Shown here in pieces: positions 17,040-27,700 of a stretch of DNA of 64,000 bases. Origin of the DNA: Massilia horti (lineage in GTDB: Bacteria > Pseudomonadota > Gammaproteobacteria > Burkholderiales > Burkholderiaceae_D); the NCBI RefSeq assembly GCF_004614195.1, contig NZ_SPUM01000061.1:1-64000 (forward strand), read 5' to 3'. A model generated the notes under the pieces. The model ran no database searches and was not told the origin of the DNA. It worked only from the letters and a program-made list of their open reading frames with translations. Position 1 is the stretch's first letter. Each line of letters starts with the position of its first letter. The translations under genes and the position numbers were made by a program.

Positions 17040-19172
17040 CTATTGCACTCTCAGCGTGACCACGGCCCAGCCGGCGCCGAGGTTGTCGGTGTTGCTGCTG
17101 ATGGAACCGGATTCTTTGCCGAGCTTGTCCTTCACGCGGTAACTGAAGGTATCGGTGCCGGTGAAGTTGTACAGCGGGGTATAGGTAACCGACCCGCCGG
17201 AGACGGTGACCGTCCCCCCGCTGGACGTCTGCGTGCTGGTCACGCTGCCCGCGCCGGTGCCGGTTGCTGCCGTGCGAACCCGTGCCACCGCCAGCGGCAG
17301 CTGGTTGGCACGGTCGAGGGTGTCCGCGTCCGGATCGCTGTCATTGCTGGCCAGGTCGAGCGTTGGCGGCTGGTAGAAGCCGGTTCCGGTACGGCAGTTG
17401 CTGCTGTTCCCTTGGCGGAAGGTGCAGCGCGGGACCGTAAAGCTGTCGGCGTTGGCGGTCGGCGCCCGGTTGTCGACCATGGTGATTGTGACGTTGGCGG
17501 GCGCGCTGAACTGGGTGCCGTCGCTTACCTGGTAGGTCATCCGCAGGTTGCTGGTGGCAGTCGACGAGGCAAGCGTCAGGCTGCCATTCGCGGCCAGCGT
17601 GATCCGGTTGGAATTGCCAGCGCAGTTGTTGGCGCTGTTAAGTATGCACTCGGTCAGCTTGGCTGCGGTCAGCACATCGCCGTCGGCATCCGTATCGTTG
17701 GCGAGGACGCCAGGCCCGGCAAGGGCCTGGTTGCCGAATGTGGCGGCGTGCGCGACCGCCGTATAGCTGTCGTCCCGCGCCACGGGCTGGGTGTTGGAAG
17801 CGACCGTCAGCGTGAACGCCTGGTCGGTCGACAGGGACGCCACGGTATCGGTGGCGCGCACGGTGATCGGATAACTGCCAGCCGCCACGTTCGCAGCCGG
17901 CCACGTGGCCAGCCCGGTGGTGCCATTGATGGTCATTCCCGCAGGCGTTGCGGGCGGCGTGACGAACGCATACTGCACCGGATGCCCGCCACTTGCGGTG
18001 GCATGCGCCTGGTACTGCCACGCGGTGCCGACCCGCCCTGTGGTCACCGGCACCGAATCGAACACCGGCGGCGCCGCCACGGCCGGACCGACCTCGATTC
18101 GCGCGAACATGCCGCCGCCCGGCTGGCCGTCATTGGTGTCGTAATAGCGGCTGTCGAAAATCGGGTAGCGCACGCTGCTGCTGTTGGGATTGTCGGGCTT
18201 GAGCAGCACGTCGAGGGTCTTGCCCGGCGCGAGGAAGGCGCTGTACTGCTGGCGTGGATATGCCAGGACAGGCACAGGGTTGCCATCCTCCGCGACCACG
18301 CGCCAGTACTGGCCGGCGATGGTCGGCACGTGCGTCATGAGTCCCGCGTTCACCAGGCGCAGCAGCAGGTCCTGCCCGGCGGGTACCGTTTGCTGCCCGG
18401 GCGGCAGGGTTGGCGGCACCAGCGGATCGAGGCCGGCATCGGGGAACGTCTTGCCGTTGATGAGGAAGAAGCGCGGGTGGTAGGCCAGGGTGCTGGTCGG
18501 CCCGCTGCCGCCATAGGTGCCGTTCGCGACCGCCGCATGCAGCGCGGGATCGATCTCGCTGAACAGCATCAGCATCTGGTTCACGTAGGTCACGCTCGCG
18601 GTGCCCTGCGTGTAGGCGACCCTGCCCGGCCCGGCGTCCTTGGTCACGGCGCCATACAGCCCCATCTGCACCTGGACTTGCGGATGGGTGCCGCTGCGGT
18701 ACAGGTAGGTGCCGGGCTTGAGGTTGGCCCAGGTGTAGGTCGCGCTCCCGCCACCGGTGGCGGCCTCGCGGTCGAACGAGCGCACCCGCGCGCTGGTGTT
18801 ACCCGCCGGCCGCGCCCCGCTGTAGGTTGTCCCCGGCTGGTTCGGCTCGAACCACACCGGCTGCATGCCCTCCTGCTTGACCTGGCCCGCGATCACCAGC
18901 GAGGTCGGCTCGGGCAAGGTGTTCGTCAGGTGCACGACCAGTCCCTCGCCTGGGGGCACCGCAAGCAACGGGCCGGGCACCGTCACCTGCCCGGCGCAGG
19001 TGGCCGGCGGGGCGCTGCCAGTGCCGCACAGCGCGTAGCCCCACATCGGCACACCGGCCACGGTCGTGGTGCCGGTGCGCAGCCAGTACTCGGCAGCCTG
19101 CACCGCTCCCACGCCCAAGAGGCCCGCCAGCAGCAGTGTCCAGCGCATCGGCATTAACTGATCCTTGTGCAT
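17040..19172 (-). CDS. Degenerate multicopper oxidase-like protein with Ig/cadherin-like repeats
   Basis: A 710-residue exported protein. After a signal peptide it has two cupredoxin-like regions (residues about 25-170 and 230-360; GPLLAVPPGEGLVVHLTN, LKPGTYLYRSGTHPQ). The copper motifs are missing: where oxidases have HxHG or HCH this protein has YRSGTH and THVPTIAG. Residues about 360-710 are Ig-like and cadherin-like modules (ARDDSYTA, ANADSFTV). It therefore looks structural. Two starts are possible: ATG at 19172, or the ATG at 19154 that follows AAGGA at 7 bp and directly precedes the signal peptide. It is third of three adjacent cupredoxin genes. Confidence 0.82.
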   Translation of the reverse strand: MHKDQLMPMRWTLLLAGLLGVGAVQAAEYWLRTGTTTVAGVPMWGYALCGTGSAPPATCAGQVTVPGPLLAVPPGEGLVVHLTNTLPEPTSLVIAGQVKQEGMQPVWFEPNQPGTTYSGARPAGNTSARVRSFDREAATGGGSATYTWANLKPGTYLYRSGTHPQVQVQMGLYGAVTKDAGPGRVAYTQGTASVTYVNQMLMLFSEIDPALHAAVANGTYGGSGPTSTLAYHPRFFLINGKTFPDAGLDPLVPPTLPPGQQTVPAGQDLLLRLVNAGLMTHVPTIAGQYWRVVAEDGNPVPVLAYPRQQYSAFLAPGKTLDVLLKPDNPNSSSVRYPIFDSRYYDTNDGQPGGGMFARIEVGPAVAAPPVFDSVPVTTGRVGTAWQYQAHATASGGHPVQYAFVTPPATPAGMTINGTTGLATWPAANVAAGSYPITVRATDTVASLSTDQAFTLTVASNTQPVARDDSYTAVAHAATFGNQALAGPGVLANDTDADGDVLTAAKLTECILNSANNCAGNSNRITLAANGSLTLASSTATSNLRMTYQVSDGTQFSAPANVTITMVDNRAPTANADSFTVPRCTFRQGNSSNCRTGTGFYQPPTLDLASNDSDPDADTLDRANQLPLAVARVRTAATGTGAGSVTSTQTSSGGTVTVSGGSVTYTPLYNFTGTDTFSYRVKDKLGKESGSISSNTDNLGAGWAVVTLRVQ

Positions 19173-19185
19173 GTCAGCCCCCGCT

Positions 19186-20547
19186 TCATTCGTTGATCGG
19201 CACCTTCGGCGCCTGGATGATCAGGAAGGTCTTCATCCCGCCCGGGAACACGTTGTTGGTGGTGATTTCCTTTTCGCTGTGCGAGTGCCAGATGTGGAAG
19301 TAGCCGGCGTCCTCGTTCAGGCCCGGATGCCCCTGCGGCAGCACGCCGAACTGCCCCAGGAAGGGCGAGCCGCTGTAGTACTCGCCGTAAGTCACGTCCT
19401 GCTGGTTCGGCTGGATGACCGGGAACGGCTTGCCGTGGTCAGCGCACCATTCGTGGTCCGCCGAAAAGCCGTCCTTGACGGGCACGCACTTGTGGCCGTC
19501 CGACGTGCCATAGATGTCCCAGCCGAGATCCTTACCGGTCCACTCGAACACCAGGTCCATGGTCTGGCCGGGAATGGTGCGGATGGTGAAATCGGGCGAG
19601 GACAGGTCCGGGCCGATGCCCTCTGCGCTCTCCAGCACGCGGCCGTCGCGTGCCAGCGGCAGCATGTGCGCGCCGTGGTGGTGGAACGGGTGCAGGTCGC
19701 GCCCGGCGTTGATCTCGCGGACCAGGATCTTTTCGCCCGGGTGCATGACCGGCGCGGCGTTGTAGGGCTGGTTGGGCAGCCACGGCACGCCGGCATCGAG
19801 CAGGGTGTCCGGCGCGTTGCGGCCGTTGATGAACCACAGCGTGGCGTAGAAGCCCGAGGTGTCGACCGAAGGGGCCTGCCCTGCCTGCACCTGGGCGTAC
19901 ACCGTGTCGTGCATGGCCGCGTCCATTTCGGTGAGCAGCAGTAGGAACTCGCGGTCGTATTCGGTGCCCGGCTGGGTGTAGGCCTTGCGTACCGTCGCGC
20001 TGTTTGGGTCGAACCCGGATGGGCGCACCACGATCGCACCGACCAGGCCCATGTCGACCTGCAGCGATGGATTGCTGCCGCTGTGGTAGTGGTAGGTGCC
20101 GGGCTGGCTCGCCACGAACCGGTAGCTGACGCTACTGCCGCGCGCAACTTCCTTGGTCATCAGCCCGTCCCTGCAGCCAGGGCCGGTCGAGGTGCAGCTG
20201 GCCACCACACCCTGCTGCCCTGGGAACACGATTGACACCGGCAGGTTCGCCGGCGGCAGTCCGTTGGACAGGTTGACCACCACCGTATCGCCCTGGTTGA
20301 CGATCAGCGTCGGCCCCGGGTACTGCATCACGCCGGTCGCCGCGTCGGCATAGCCCCACGCATAGACGGTGTTGCCATCGCCGGTCGCAATGCTGGCGTC
20401 CAGCGCAACCAGATTAAAGGTGCGCGGCGAGGCGGCGCTGCCGTTGCCGCTGCCGGCAATGCCATCCACCTTGGCGCCTGCCGCCGCCGCGCACAGGCAC
20501 AGCAAGGCTGCCAGGCCAGCCTGCATCAAGTGCGATCTGGCGTTCAT
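19186..20547 (-). CDS. Multicopper oxidase-like subunit B (trinuclear half-site only)
   Basis: A 453-residue exported cupredoxin protein with a signal peptide of about 25 residues. The N-terminal domain has lost the first HxH (NLPVSIVFPG) and reads YHYHSGSNPSLQ where the T1-type loop should be. The C-terminal domain keeps two copper motifs: HPFHHHG at residues 286-292 and HSH at 421-423 (HIWHSHSEKE), with Ser in place of the T1 Cys. It can therefore supply four of the eight trinuclear-centre histidines but no T1 site. The start overlaps the stop of subunit A by 4 bp, implying equal expression. A heteromeric oxidase with subunit A is inferred. Confidence 0.85.
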   Translation of the reverse strand: MNARSHLMQAGLAALLCLCAAAAGAKVDGIAGSGNGSAASPRTFNLVALDASIATGDGNTVYAWGYADAATGVMQYPGPTLIVNQGDTVVVNLSNGLPPANLPVSIVFPGQQGVVASCTSTGPGCRDGLMTKEVARGSSVSYRFVASQPGTYHYHSGSNPSLQVDMGLVGAIVVRPSGFDPNSATVRKAYTQPGTEYDREFLLLLTEMDAAMHDTVYAQVQAGQAPSVDTSGFYATLWFINGRNAPDTLLDAGVPWLPNQPYNAAPVMHPGEKILVREINAGRDLHPFHHHGAHMLPLARDGRVLESAEGIGPDLSSPDFTIRTIPGQTMDLVFEWTGKDLGWDIYGTSDGHKCVPVKDGFSADHEWCADHGKPFPVIQPNQQDVTYGEYYSGSPFLGQFGVLPQGHPGLNEDAGYFHIWHSHSEKEITTNNVFPGGMKTFLIIQAPKVPINE

Positions 20548-21764
20548 GTCGGGTTTCCCTTGATGACGATTTCGGTCATCATGCCGCCGTAGTCTTCCTC
20601 GTTATTGCTCAGGAAGTTCAGGTTGTTCGCGTGGAAGAAGTAGGTACCGGCCGGAACGCCGGAGGTATCGATCATCACCTCCACCGATTCGCCGCCGCCC
20701 AGGGTGACCGAGGCGGTGTCGTAGTACAGGTCCTTGCCGGCACTGCTGCGCAGTTGGCGCGCGCCGGCTCCCACCACCTTCATCGGCAGTCCTTGCGCGG
20801 TCATGGTGAAGAAGTCGGTGACGCCAAGGTTGGACAGGCGCAGCAGCAGGCGCGTCCCTTCGGTCGCGCGGTCGAGGGTGACCAGCGCGGTGGTCTTCTG
20901 CGACTGGAAGCTGGAGTTCACGGTGTACGGGTCGACCTGGGTCGGGGGCAGCGCGCCCGCATTGACCGTGTCCGGGTAGCCGCGCCCATTGATCATCGGG
21001 TACACGGTGCGGATCTCGTTGAACGGGATCGGCTGGATCGCGAAATCGGCTTCGTGGGTGGCGATGTCGAAGGCGGTCAGCTGCAGCGCGGCCGCCTTGT
21101 GGTAGCCGGTCGAGCCGTCGCCGTCGTTGTACACGAACTTGGTGTACGTGCGGCCGTTGTACACCTTGGAGGTGCCATCCTGGCTCGGCTTGACGAACAG
21201 CTGCCCCTGCATCCCCATCTCGATGTGCTCGGTGGCCTCGACGTGGCAGTGGTACATGTAGGTGCCCGGCTCGGTCAGGTTGTAGAAATAGGTGATGCTC
21301 GAGCCCATGTTCGCGGTCGGCGAGCCTTCGGGCACGCCATCGAAGAACGGCGCCTGGTTGGCAAAGCCGTGGAAGTGCACGCTGTGCGTATCGAACAGGT
21401 CCGGCCGCGCCACCATGCCCACGTTGGAGAGGGTCAGGTAGAACTTGTCGCCCTGCTTCAGCTCGATGGTGGGCGAGACCAGGTTGGCTCGCGCCAGGCC
21501 CATGCTGACGTTGGCCGGCAGCGTGCCGGTGACGTCATCGAAGCCGAAGATGTACACTTGGCGACCGTCGGCCATGGTGGCGAAGCCGTCGCCCGCGGTC
21601 AGGTGCAGGCAGGCCGTGCGCGCCGGCTGGACGTCCCTGCCGGTCCAGCGCGCGTCGCCGTTGGTGTCGCCCGGACACTGCACGAAGACGGTGGCCCGGG
21701 CCGCGCCGCAGCACAGCAGCGCAAGCATTGCCACGCCGGGTGCAAGGCGGATTGGTGCGAACAT
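20544..21764 (-). CDS. Multicopper oxidase-like subunit A (T1 site, dockerin-like loop)
   Basis: A 406-residue exported cupredoxin protein. Signal peptide residues 1-25 are followed by a calcium-loop motif at residues 34-45 (Asp34, Asn36, Asp38, Asp45), flanked by Cys31 and Cys53, resembling one dockerin repeat. The first cupredoxin domain carries HSVHFHG (His128, 131, 133) and YHCHVEATEHIEMGM (His173, Cys174, His175, His181, Met186): a complete T1 site plus half a trinuclear site. The second domain has no copper motif. The ATG at 21764 is preferred because AAAAGGAGG lies 6 bp before it and overlaps an in-frame upstream ATG. It is 23 bp from the giant gene and overlaps subunit B. Confidence 0.9.
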   Translation of the reverse strand: MFAPIRLAPGVAMLALLCCGAARATVFVQCPGDTNGDARWTGRDVQPARTACLHLTAGDGFATMADGRQVYIFGFDDVTGTLPANVSMGLARANLVSPTIELKQGDKFYLTLSNVGMVARPDLFDTHSVHFHGFANQAPFFDGVPEGSPTANMGSSITYFYNLTEPGTYMYHCHVEATEHIEMGMQGQLFVKPSQDGTSKVYNGRTYTKFVYNDGDGSTGYHKAAALQLTAFDIATHEADFAIQPIPFNEIRTVYPMINGRGYPDTVNAGALPPTQVDPYTVNSSFQSQKTTALVTLDRATEGTRLLLRLSNLGVTDFFTMTAQGLPMKVVGAGARQLRSSAGKDLYYDTASVTLGGGESVEVMIDTSGVPAGTYFFHANNLNFLSNNEEDYGGMMTEIVIKGNPT

Positions 21765-21787
21765 GATCTGCCTCCTTTTCATGGATG

Positions 21788-24700
21788 TCACTGCACGTTG
21801 CCTGCGCGGTAGTCGTCGACCGGCCCGTTGGGCACCAGGCGCATGCCGGTCCTGCCGCCGCCGGTGACGAACGCACTGGTGCCGGTCGCCGGCAGCGTCA
21901 CCTGCCCGAGCAGCTGGGTGGTGGTGCCATCCGCGCCTACCTTCCAGACGGTCACGGTACCGGCCGCGTCGCACATCGCGGCGAATATCTCGCCGGTCGC
22001 CCACGTCACCCCGGTTGCCGCGGTTTGCTGGTTGGAAAATGCCAGTCCGCCGGTCACCGTGGTCTCCACCACCACCGCGCCGCCAGCCAGGCGGACCTGG
22101 ATGTAGCTGGTATAAGTGCCCAGGACGAAGGCGCCGCTCCCCTTGAGCAGCAGCGCCGTGCCGTCGGGCGGTGTGCCGGTGACGGTGAAGCCGGCTCCCT
22201 GGGATGCCCCGAAATTGCCGCTCCAGAAGGCGGTGCCGGCCGTGTTCGCGGTGGCACGCTGGGTGTTCACGCGCAGCGACGCGCTGCCTGCGAGGACGAG
22301 CTGCTGCCAGGACGAGCCAAGCGTATTGGCGTTGGCGCGGTTGAAGTTGTCCAGCAGCGGCAGCGTCGGCAAGGTGACCGGTGGCGGCGGCGCGCTTCCG
22401 GCAAGCTGGTCGGCGCCGATATCGATCGCATTTGCAGTTCGCCGATCGCCGTCGAAGTCGACGTCCGGCACGCCGTTGAGGGCAGTGCGCGACAAGCCGG
22501 CTTTCACAGCCGGCGACCCTGCCAGGATATGGTAGTCGCCGAACAGGGTGCAGTTAGCGGCGCTCTGGGGAGACTTGACCGTGCCATCCGGGTTCAGGCA
22601 GTTCCATGGCGTCAGCGGGCCGTAACGCACATCGATGAAGTTGCCGCCTTCGTCGGAGGTCGCGGCCGTGTCGATGGTGGTCGAGAAGCCCGGGATGAAC
22701 GGTGCCGGCTTGCGGTTGCCGTTCGCATACGGCGCGACCAGCAGCGGATCTTTCGCCAGGTTGGCGTGATTGTTGTCATATCCGCCCGGCCCGCGCAGGT
22801 CGGTCAGGATGCTGTGGTCCGGGGTCAGCTTGTCCACGCCCGTTCCCGTATAGCCGTTGGCGAAATTGCCGGCTCTCGCCGTGCCGAGCACCGCGAGGTC
22901 GACGTAGACCGGGTTGGTGCCGGCCGGCGAGGCGCTGTTGCACTGCCCCGTCGTGGTCGGATCGAACAGGCCGAACTGGCCCGGCCCGGTGCCCGTGATC
23001 GCCCAGCAGAACGCGCGGTTTTGCCAGAAGATGTTGTTGACCAGGGATGGATTCGAGAACTGGTGCTGGGAGCGCAATCCCGAGCTCATCGCCGCCAGCA
23101 GCGCTGGGCTGGTCGCCTCCGATACCAGCCCTGCCGGTTGCGGTTGCGACGCGTTGGCGCCCGGGTTGGCGAACGCTTGCTGGGATGTGGCCGTGGTGTC
23201 GTTGAAGGCCACCGTATTGTTGACGGCGGTGACGCGCAGCGCATCGACCAGCGAGACGCCACCGGCCGAGGCTCCCGCCACGTTGTCGACGATGATGTTA
23301 TTGGTCAGCGTGACCCGGTTCCAGGAATTGATGTTGTTGGGCGCGCGTGTGACGTCCAGCCCGTTCACCTGCGCCAGGCGGATACCACCGCCGACGCCGG
23401 CGCCGGCATTGTTGCCCTGCACCAGGTTGCGGGTGATCGTCACCGAGCCGCTGCCGGCCGACATGCCGGTCGCATCCGGCGCGGGCGCGCCGCCGATGAA
23501 GATGCCACCGCCGGTCGGGTTGGCCGACTGGTTATAGGTCTGGTTGAACAGGATATCGTTGTCGGCGATAACGCCGCCGTCGGCCAGGCCGCGCTGCCCG
23601 ATACCGCCGCCGTCGCCCAGCGTGAAATTGCCGCACACGTAGTTCTGGGTGACCTGGTAATTACTCGCGCCATTGCCCAGGCTGATGCCGCCGCCGACGC
23701 CCGATTCGGTGCCGCCGTTCTGCGCCACCCAGTTGTGGTGGATGTTGGCGTTCGGGTCGACCGAGTCGGTGTAGCCGCCGTACCCGACATTGTTCGCGTC
23801 CAGCAGTTCGCTGTGGCCGATCCGGATGCCGCCGCCGTATGTACCGGCGTTGCCGAAGATGCGGTTGTTCGAGATCTGCACGTTGCGGCCGTAGCCGCTG
23901 ACCAGGATGCCACCGCCGGTATCGGACCCGGTGATCGACAGGCCATCGATGCGGGCCGGATTGGTGGCGTTGAAGTGGCCGTTGCCCGAACCGTTCGCAC
24001 TCGTCTTGCCGACCACCAGCACGCCCGGCGCCTCCTCCGCGCCGAACAGCAGCGGTTCATTGTTCGACAGCGAGATGCCAAGGTTCTGGCCCGGCAGCAG
24101 GTCGAAAGTACGATTGGGGCCGGCGACGATCGTGTTCAGCCCGGTGTCCGGATCGATCACCGGCGGGCTGGCCGGACGCGCGTCAATCTTGCGCGCCAGC
24201 AGCGAGCGCCAGTTCTTGAGCGTGGCGCTGGCCGATTTCACCACGTTGAGCATGGTCGACATCGCGCCCCATCCCTGCAGGCGGATCTTCTTGTCCATGA
24301 TGAGCGGCGCGGTGTAGATCCCCGGCGGCACGATCACGAGGTCACCATCATTGGTGCTCGGGGCGTCGATCACGGCCTGGATGCTGCCGCCGGCCGGCAC
24401 ATACTTGGGCGCGGTGCCGCCGACCGTCACGGTGATTCCGACCGGTGAAGCGACGCCGGCGCGCGTCACGGTCAGCTGGCCGCTCTGGGCGTTGGCCGGC
24501 ACCGACACGGTGATCAGGTCGTTCGACCAACTGAGCACCGGCAGCACGGTGTTGCCCAGGGTGACCGAGTTGCCCGTCACGCCATCCGGGCCGAAGCCGA
24601 AGTCGCGCCGGATGGTGCGCTGCGAACCCGGATCGGCCGGGTCATAGTACGGATTGAGCACCTCCACCGCGCTGCCGGCAGAGACGATGGTCAGCCTGCG

Positions 24701-27700
24701 GTCGGTGCCGGAGCCAGCGACCCACGGGCCGCTGTTGTTATTGCCGGTCACGCTGTAGATCATCGGCACGCCGTCGCCGAATTCGCAGTCGACCGGGTTT
24801 TGCGCCGGGCCGGGGAACGCGGCCACCGGCACCACCGGTGTGTCGAGGTAAGTGGTCTTGCCCGGCAAATATTGGAACGTGTAGCAGAACTGGCTGTAGC
24901 GCCGGTCGAACCACGGGTCCATGATCAGTTTCGGGCTGCCGTCGGCATTGGTGGCGCCGCTCGGATCGGGAATCGGCCCCGGCGAATTCATGCAGGCGGT
25001 CAGCATCGACGGGCTGACGCCGGACGGAAACGGCGGGTTGATCGTGAAGGTGCTCGGCACCAGGTAGTTGAACAGGCCGAACTCGTCGGCATACACGCGG
25101 CCGATCTCGCGCCCGGTCCAGTCCTGCACCGACACTGGCAGGTGCGGCGGCGCGTGCTTTTCGCCGAAGGTGGGCGCGTTGACATCGAACTCGCTGGACA
25201 GGTCATCCAGGATAAAGCCGACGCCATGCCCGGCCACCGGCACTTCGGTGAACAGGAAGAAGTTCGGCGCCGGATTGCGGCCGGGCTGCATGTCGACCTG
25301 CTTCATGTCGCACTTGTTCCAGGTCTGGCCGGGGCGCTTGTAGTTGGGGTTGGGGATCTGCTGCTCCGGGAACAGCGTCAGGAATTGCGGCACCGGCAAG
25401 ACCTGTCCGACGCAGGGGAACGGTTCAGCCTGCGGGGTCGGCGTCAGGTTGTCGCCGAACACGACGTTCTTGTCGCCGTTGCCCTGGTGGATGTAGCCCG
25501 GCGGCGCGACCACTTCCACGATGTACTTCACGTTGGGCAGGTTGTCCTGCCCGGCCACGCTGCCAAACGCATAGCCGCCGTCGAACACGGCCGGGCGCAC
25601 CTGGTTCCAGTTGCGCAGCCCGTCATAGCAATCGAGCGGCAGGCCGGCTTGCGGACCGTACGGCACCAGGTAGGGATCACCCGGGCAGCCGGTGGGCACG
25701 TTGTCGTCCCAGGCGTCGCTGGTGGACAGGCCGACGTAGGGCGCGCCGGTGTCGGGATCAAGGCCCCAGCGGAACACGTCGCCGTAGCCGAAGGCGTCGC
25801 CGCCGGTGGCGCTGCGCTTGACATCCTCCGGGCCGCGGGTCGGCTCCGACAGGCCGCACGAGGCAGGGTCGCTCCAGCAGAACGGATAGTTGTCGACGTC
25901 AGGCGGGTCGTACACATAGCCGTTCGAGGACAGTCCGTCCGCAGCACACGTGCCGTCGCCGGCTGGCGACGGCTTGTCCGGCTTGCCGTCGCCATCGCAA
26001 TCGAGATACAGGTTGACCTGGACACGCGGCACCCCCGGCTCCCAGTTTTCGGCCGTGGCGTACTTCGGATCGTCCTCGGCGCGCGTGATGCCGTACTGGA
26101 CGATGCCGGCGATGCCGCCGTTCTCCGCACCGGTGTACTGCTTCTTGCCGAATTCGATGTGATTGGTCTGGCCCAGGAACAGCTGCATGCCTTCCAGCAG
26201 GACCACCCCGTGCTCTACGCGGTAGGGCTTGGTCTGGCCGACGCTGGTGCACAAATTCGCGCTGCCCGCCGTGTTGGCGGCGACGTCGCCGGCGTCGCAG
26301 GTTTGCGTTTGCGGCGTGAGCTTACCCCAGGACGGCGCGGTCCAGCCGTTGTGCGGCGCGACTGGTCCGCCCGCGTCGGTCACGATGGTGGCGCCGGTCG
26401 CCTTGAAGCGGCCGTAATCGACTTCCGCGATCATCCAGTTAAAGAAGGGGAATACTTCAGTGAACACGAACTCGCCTTTGCTGTTCGTGATTTGCGACTG
26501 GTAGATGCTGCCGTCGCGAAAGCGAATGTTCATGACCTGGTTGGGCAGCCCGGCGGTTTCGTTCGCATCCGGGAAGCCGTCGCCGTTGGTGTCGAAGAAC
26601 ACCCTGCCCTCGTAGCGGCCGAACCACCGGAACACCGGCACGTCGCCCAGGTTCACGGTCGGCGTATTGGCCGGCACCGTCACGGGCGCGCTGGCAATGA
26701 TCACGTCCATTGGTTCGTCCCAGACCACCAGCTCCCAGGTGCCGGGCGGGACTTTGGGGATGGTGAACGTGCTGTCCGGATTGCAGGCCGTCGCATACAG
26801 CGCCCGCCGCGTGCCGGTCGACTCGTTCAGGCCAACCCAGCATTTTTCGATGGGCGCACCGTTGTGGAAGCTGTAGTCGGGCGGGCGCGCATTGTGGATG
26901 CTCACCACGCGGCCCGTGATCGAGGTGGCGCCATTGAGCACCGGGGTGTTGCCGTTACGCGCGAGGATGCCGGCGTGGGTGAATCCCGTGAACACGTGGT
27001 GTCCGGGCGGACCGTACTCCTGGAAGAAGGTAGGCTCGCCGTTCTTGACCCAGGCATCGTCGCCCTTGGTGCCTTCGATGGTGGAGGTCTGCTTCCAGTC
27101 GGTGCCGGCCGGCGGAATCACCTGCACCGTGTATTTGGCCGGGTACAGGTTGCGTATGACCGCGACCCCGTCGGCACCCGAGCGGATGATGCCAGTGCCG
27201 CGAACCGCCACCACCGGCTTGCCGTCCGCCCCATAGCAGTATTGGTCGACGCGGGTCTCGCCACTGGAGCAGATGGTCTTGTAGGTGGTGCCGAGCGGAT
27301 TGCCGAAGGCATCCTGCGTGACCTGCCCGCCTGACGCGCCGTAGGTTCCGCCGGCTTCGGTCAACAGGATGTTAAAGCCGGCCAGCCCCTGTTCCTGCGG
27401 CAGGTCCGGCGCGCCGTTCAACGGGCTGTTGTCGTTAAAGACGAACACGGACAGTTGGGCCGCAGGTAACGGGTACTTGTTGACGTACACCGTCACCGAG
27501 GTGTCACCCGGCTTGATCATCGCGCCGCCCATCGCGTAGCCATCGCCCGGCAACACCGAAATGTAGTAGCGGCCCGCCGGGTCAAGCGCGCCGAGATCGG
27601 GCAGCGGCATGTACTTGCGGTCGGGATCGAGGCATGCCAGCGAAGCGGGATCGCTGCAGTCGTTGCCCATTACCGGACCGGACGCCGTCATTTTGCCGGT

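Noticed and set aside
16923..19157. A 744-codon open frame on the plus strand
   Set aside because: It is the antisense of the degenerate cupredoxin gene. GC-rich codon bias creates long antisense frames; the product has no domain and His/Arg-rich low-complexity composition.
21785..27334. Plus-strand frames of 887 and 844 codons opposite the giant gene
   Set aside because: Same cause: antisense of a high-GC coding strand, no ribosome sites, no recognisable domains. The minus strand has signal peptide, motifs and operon context.
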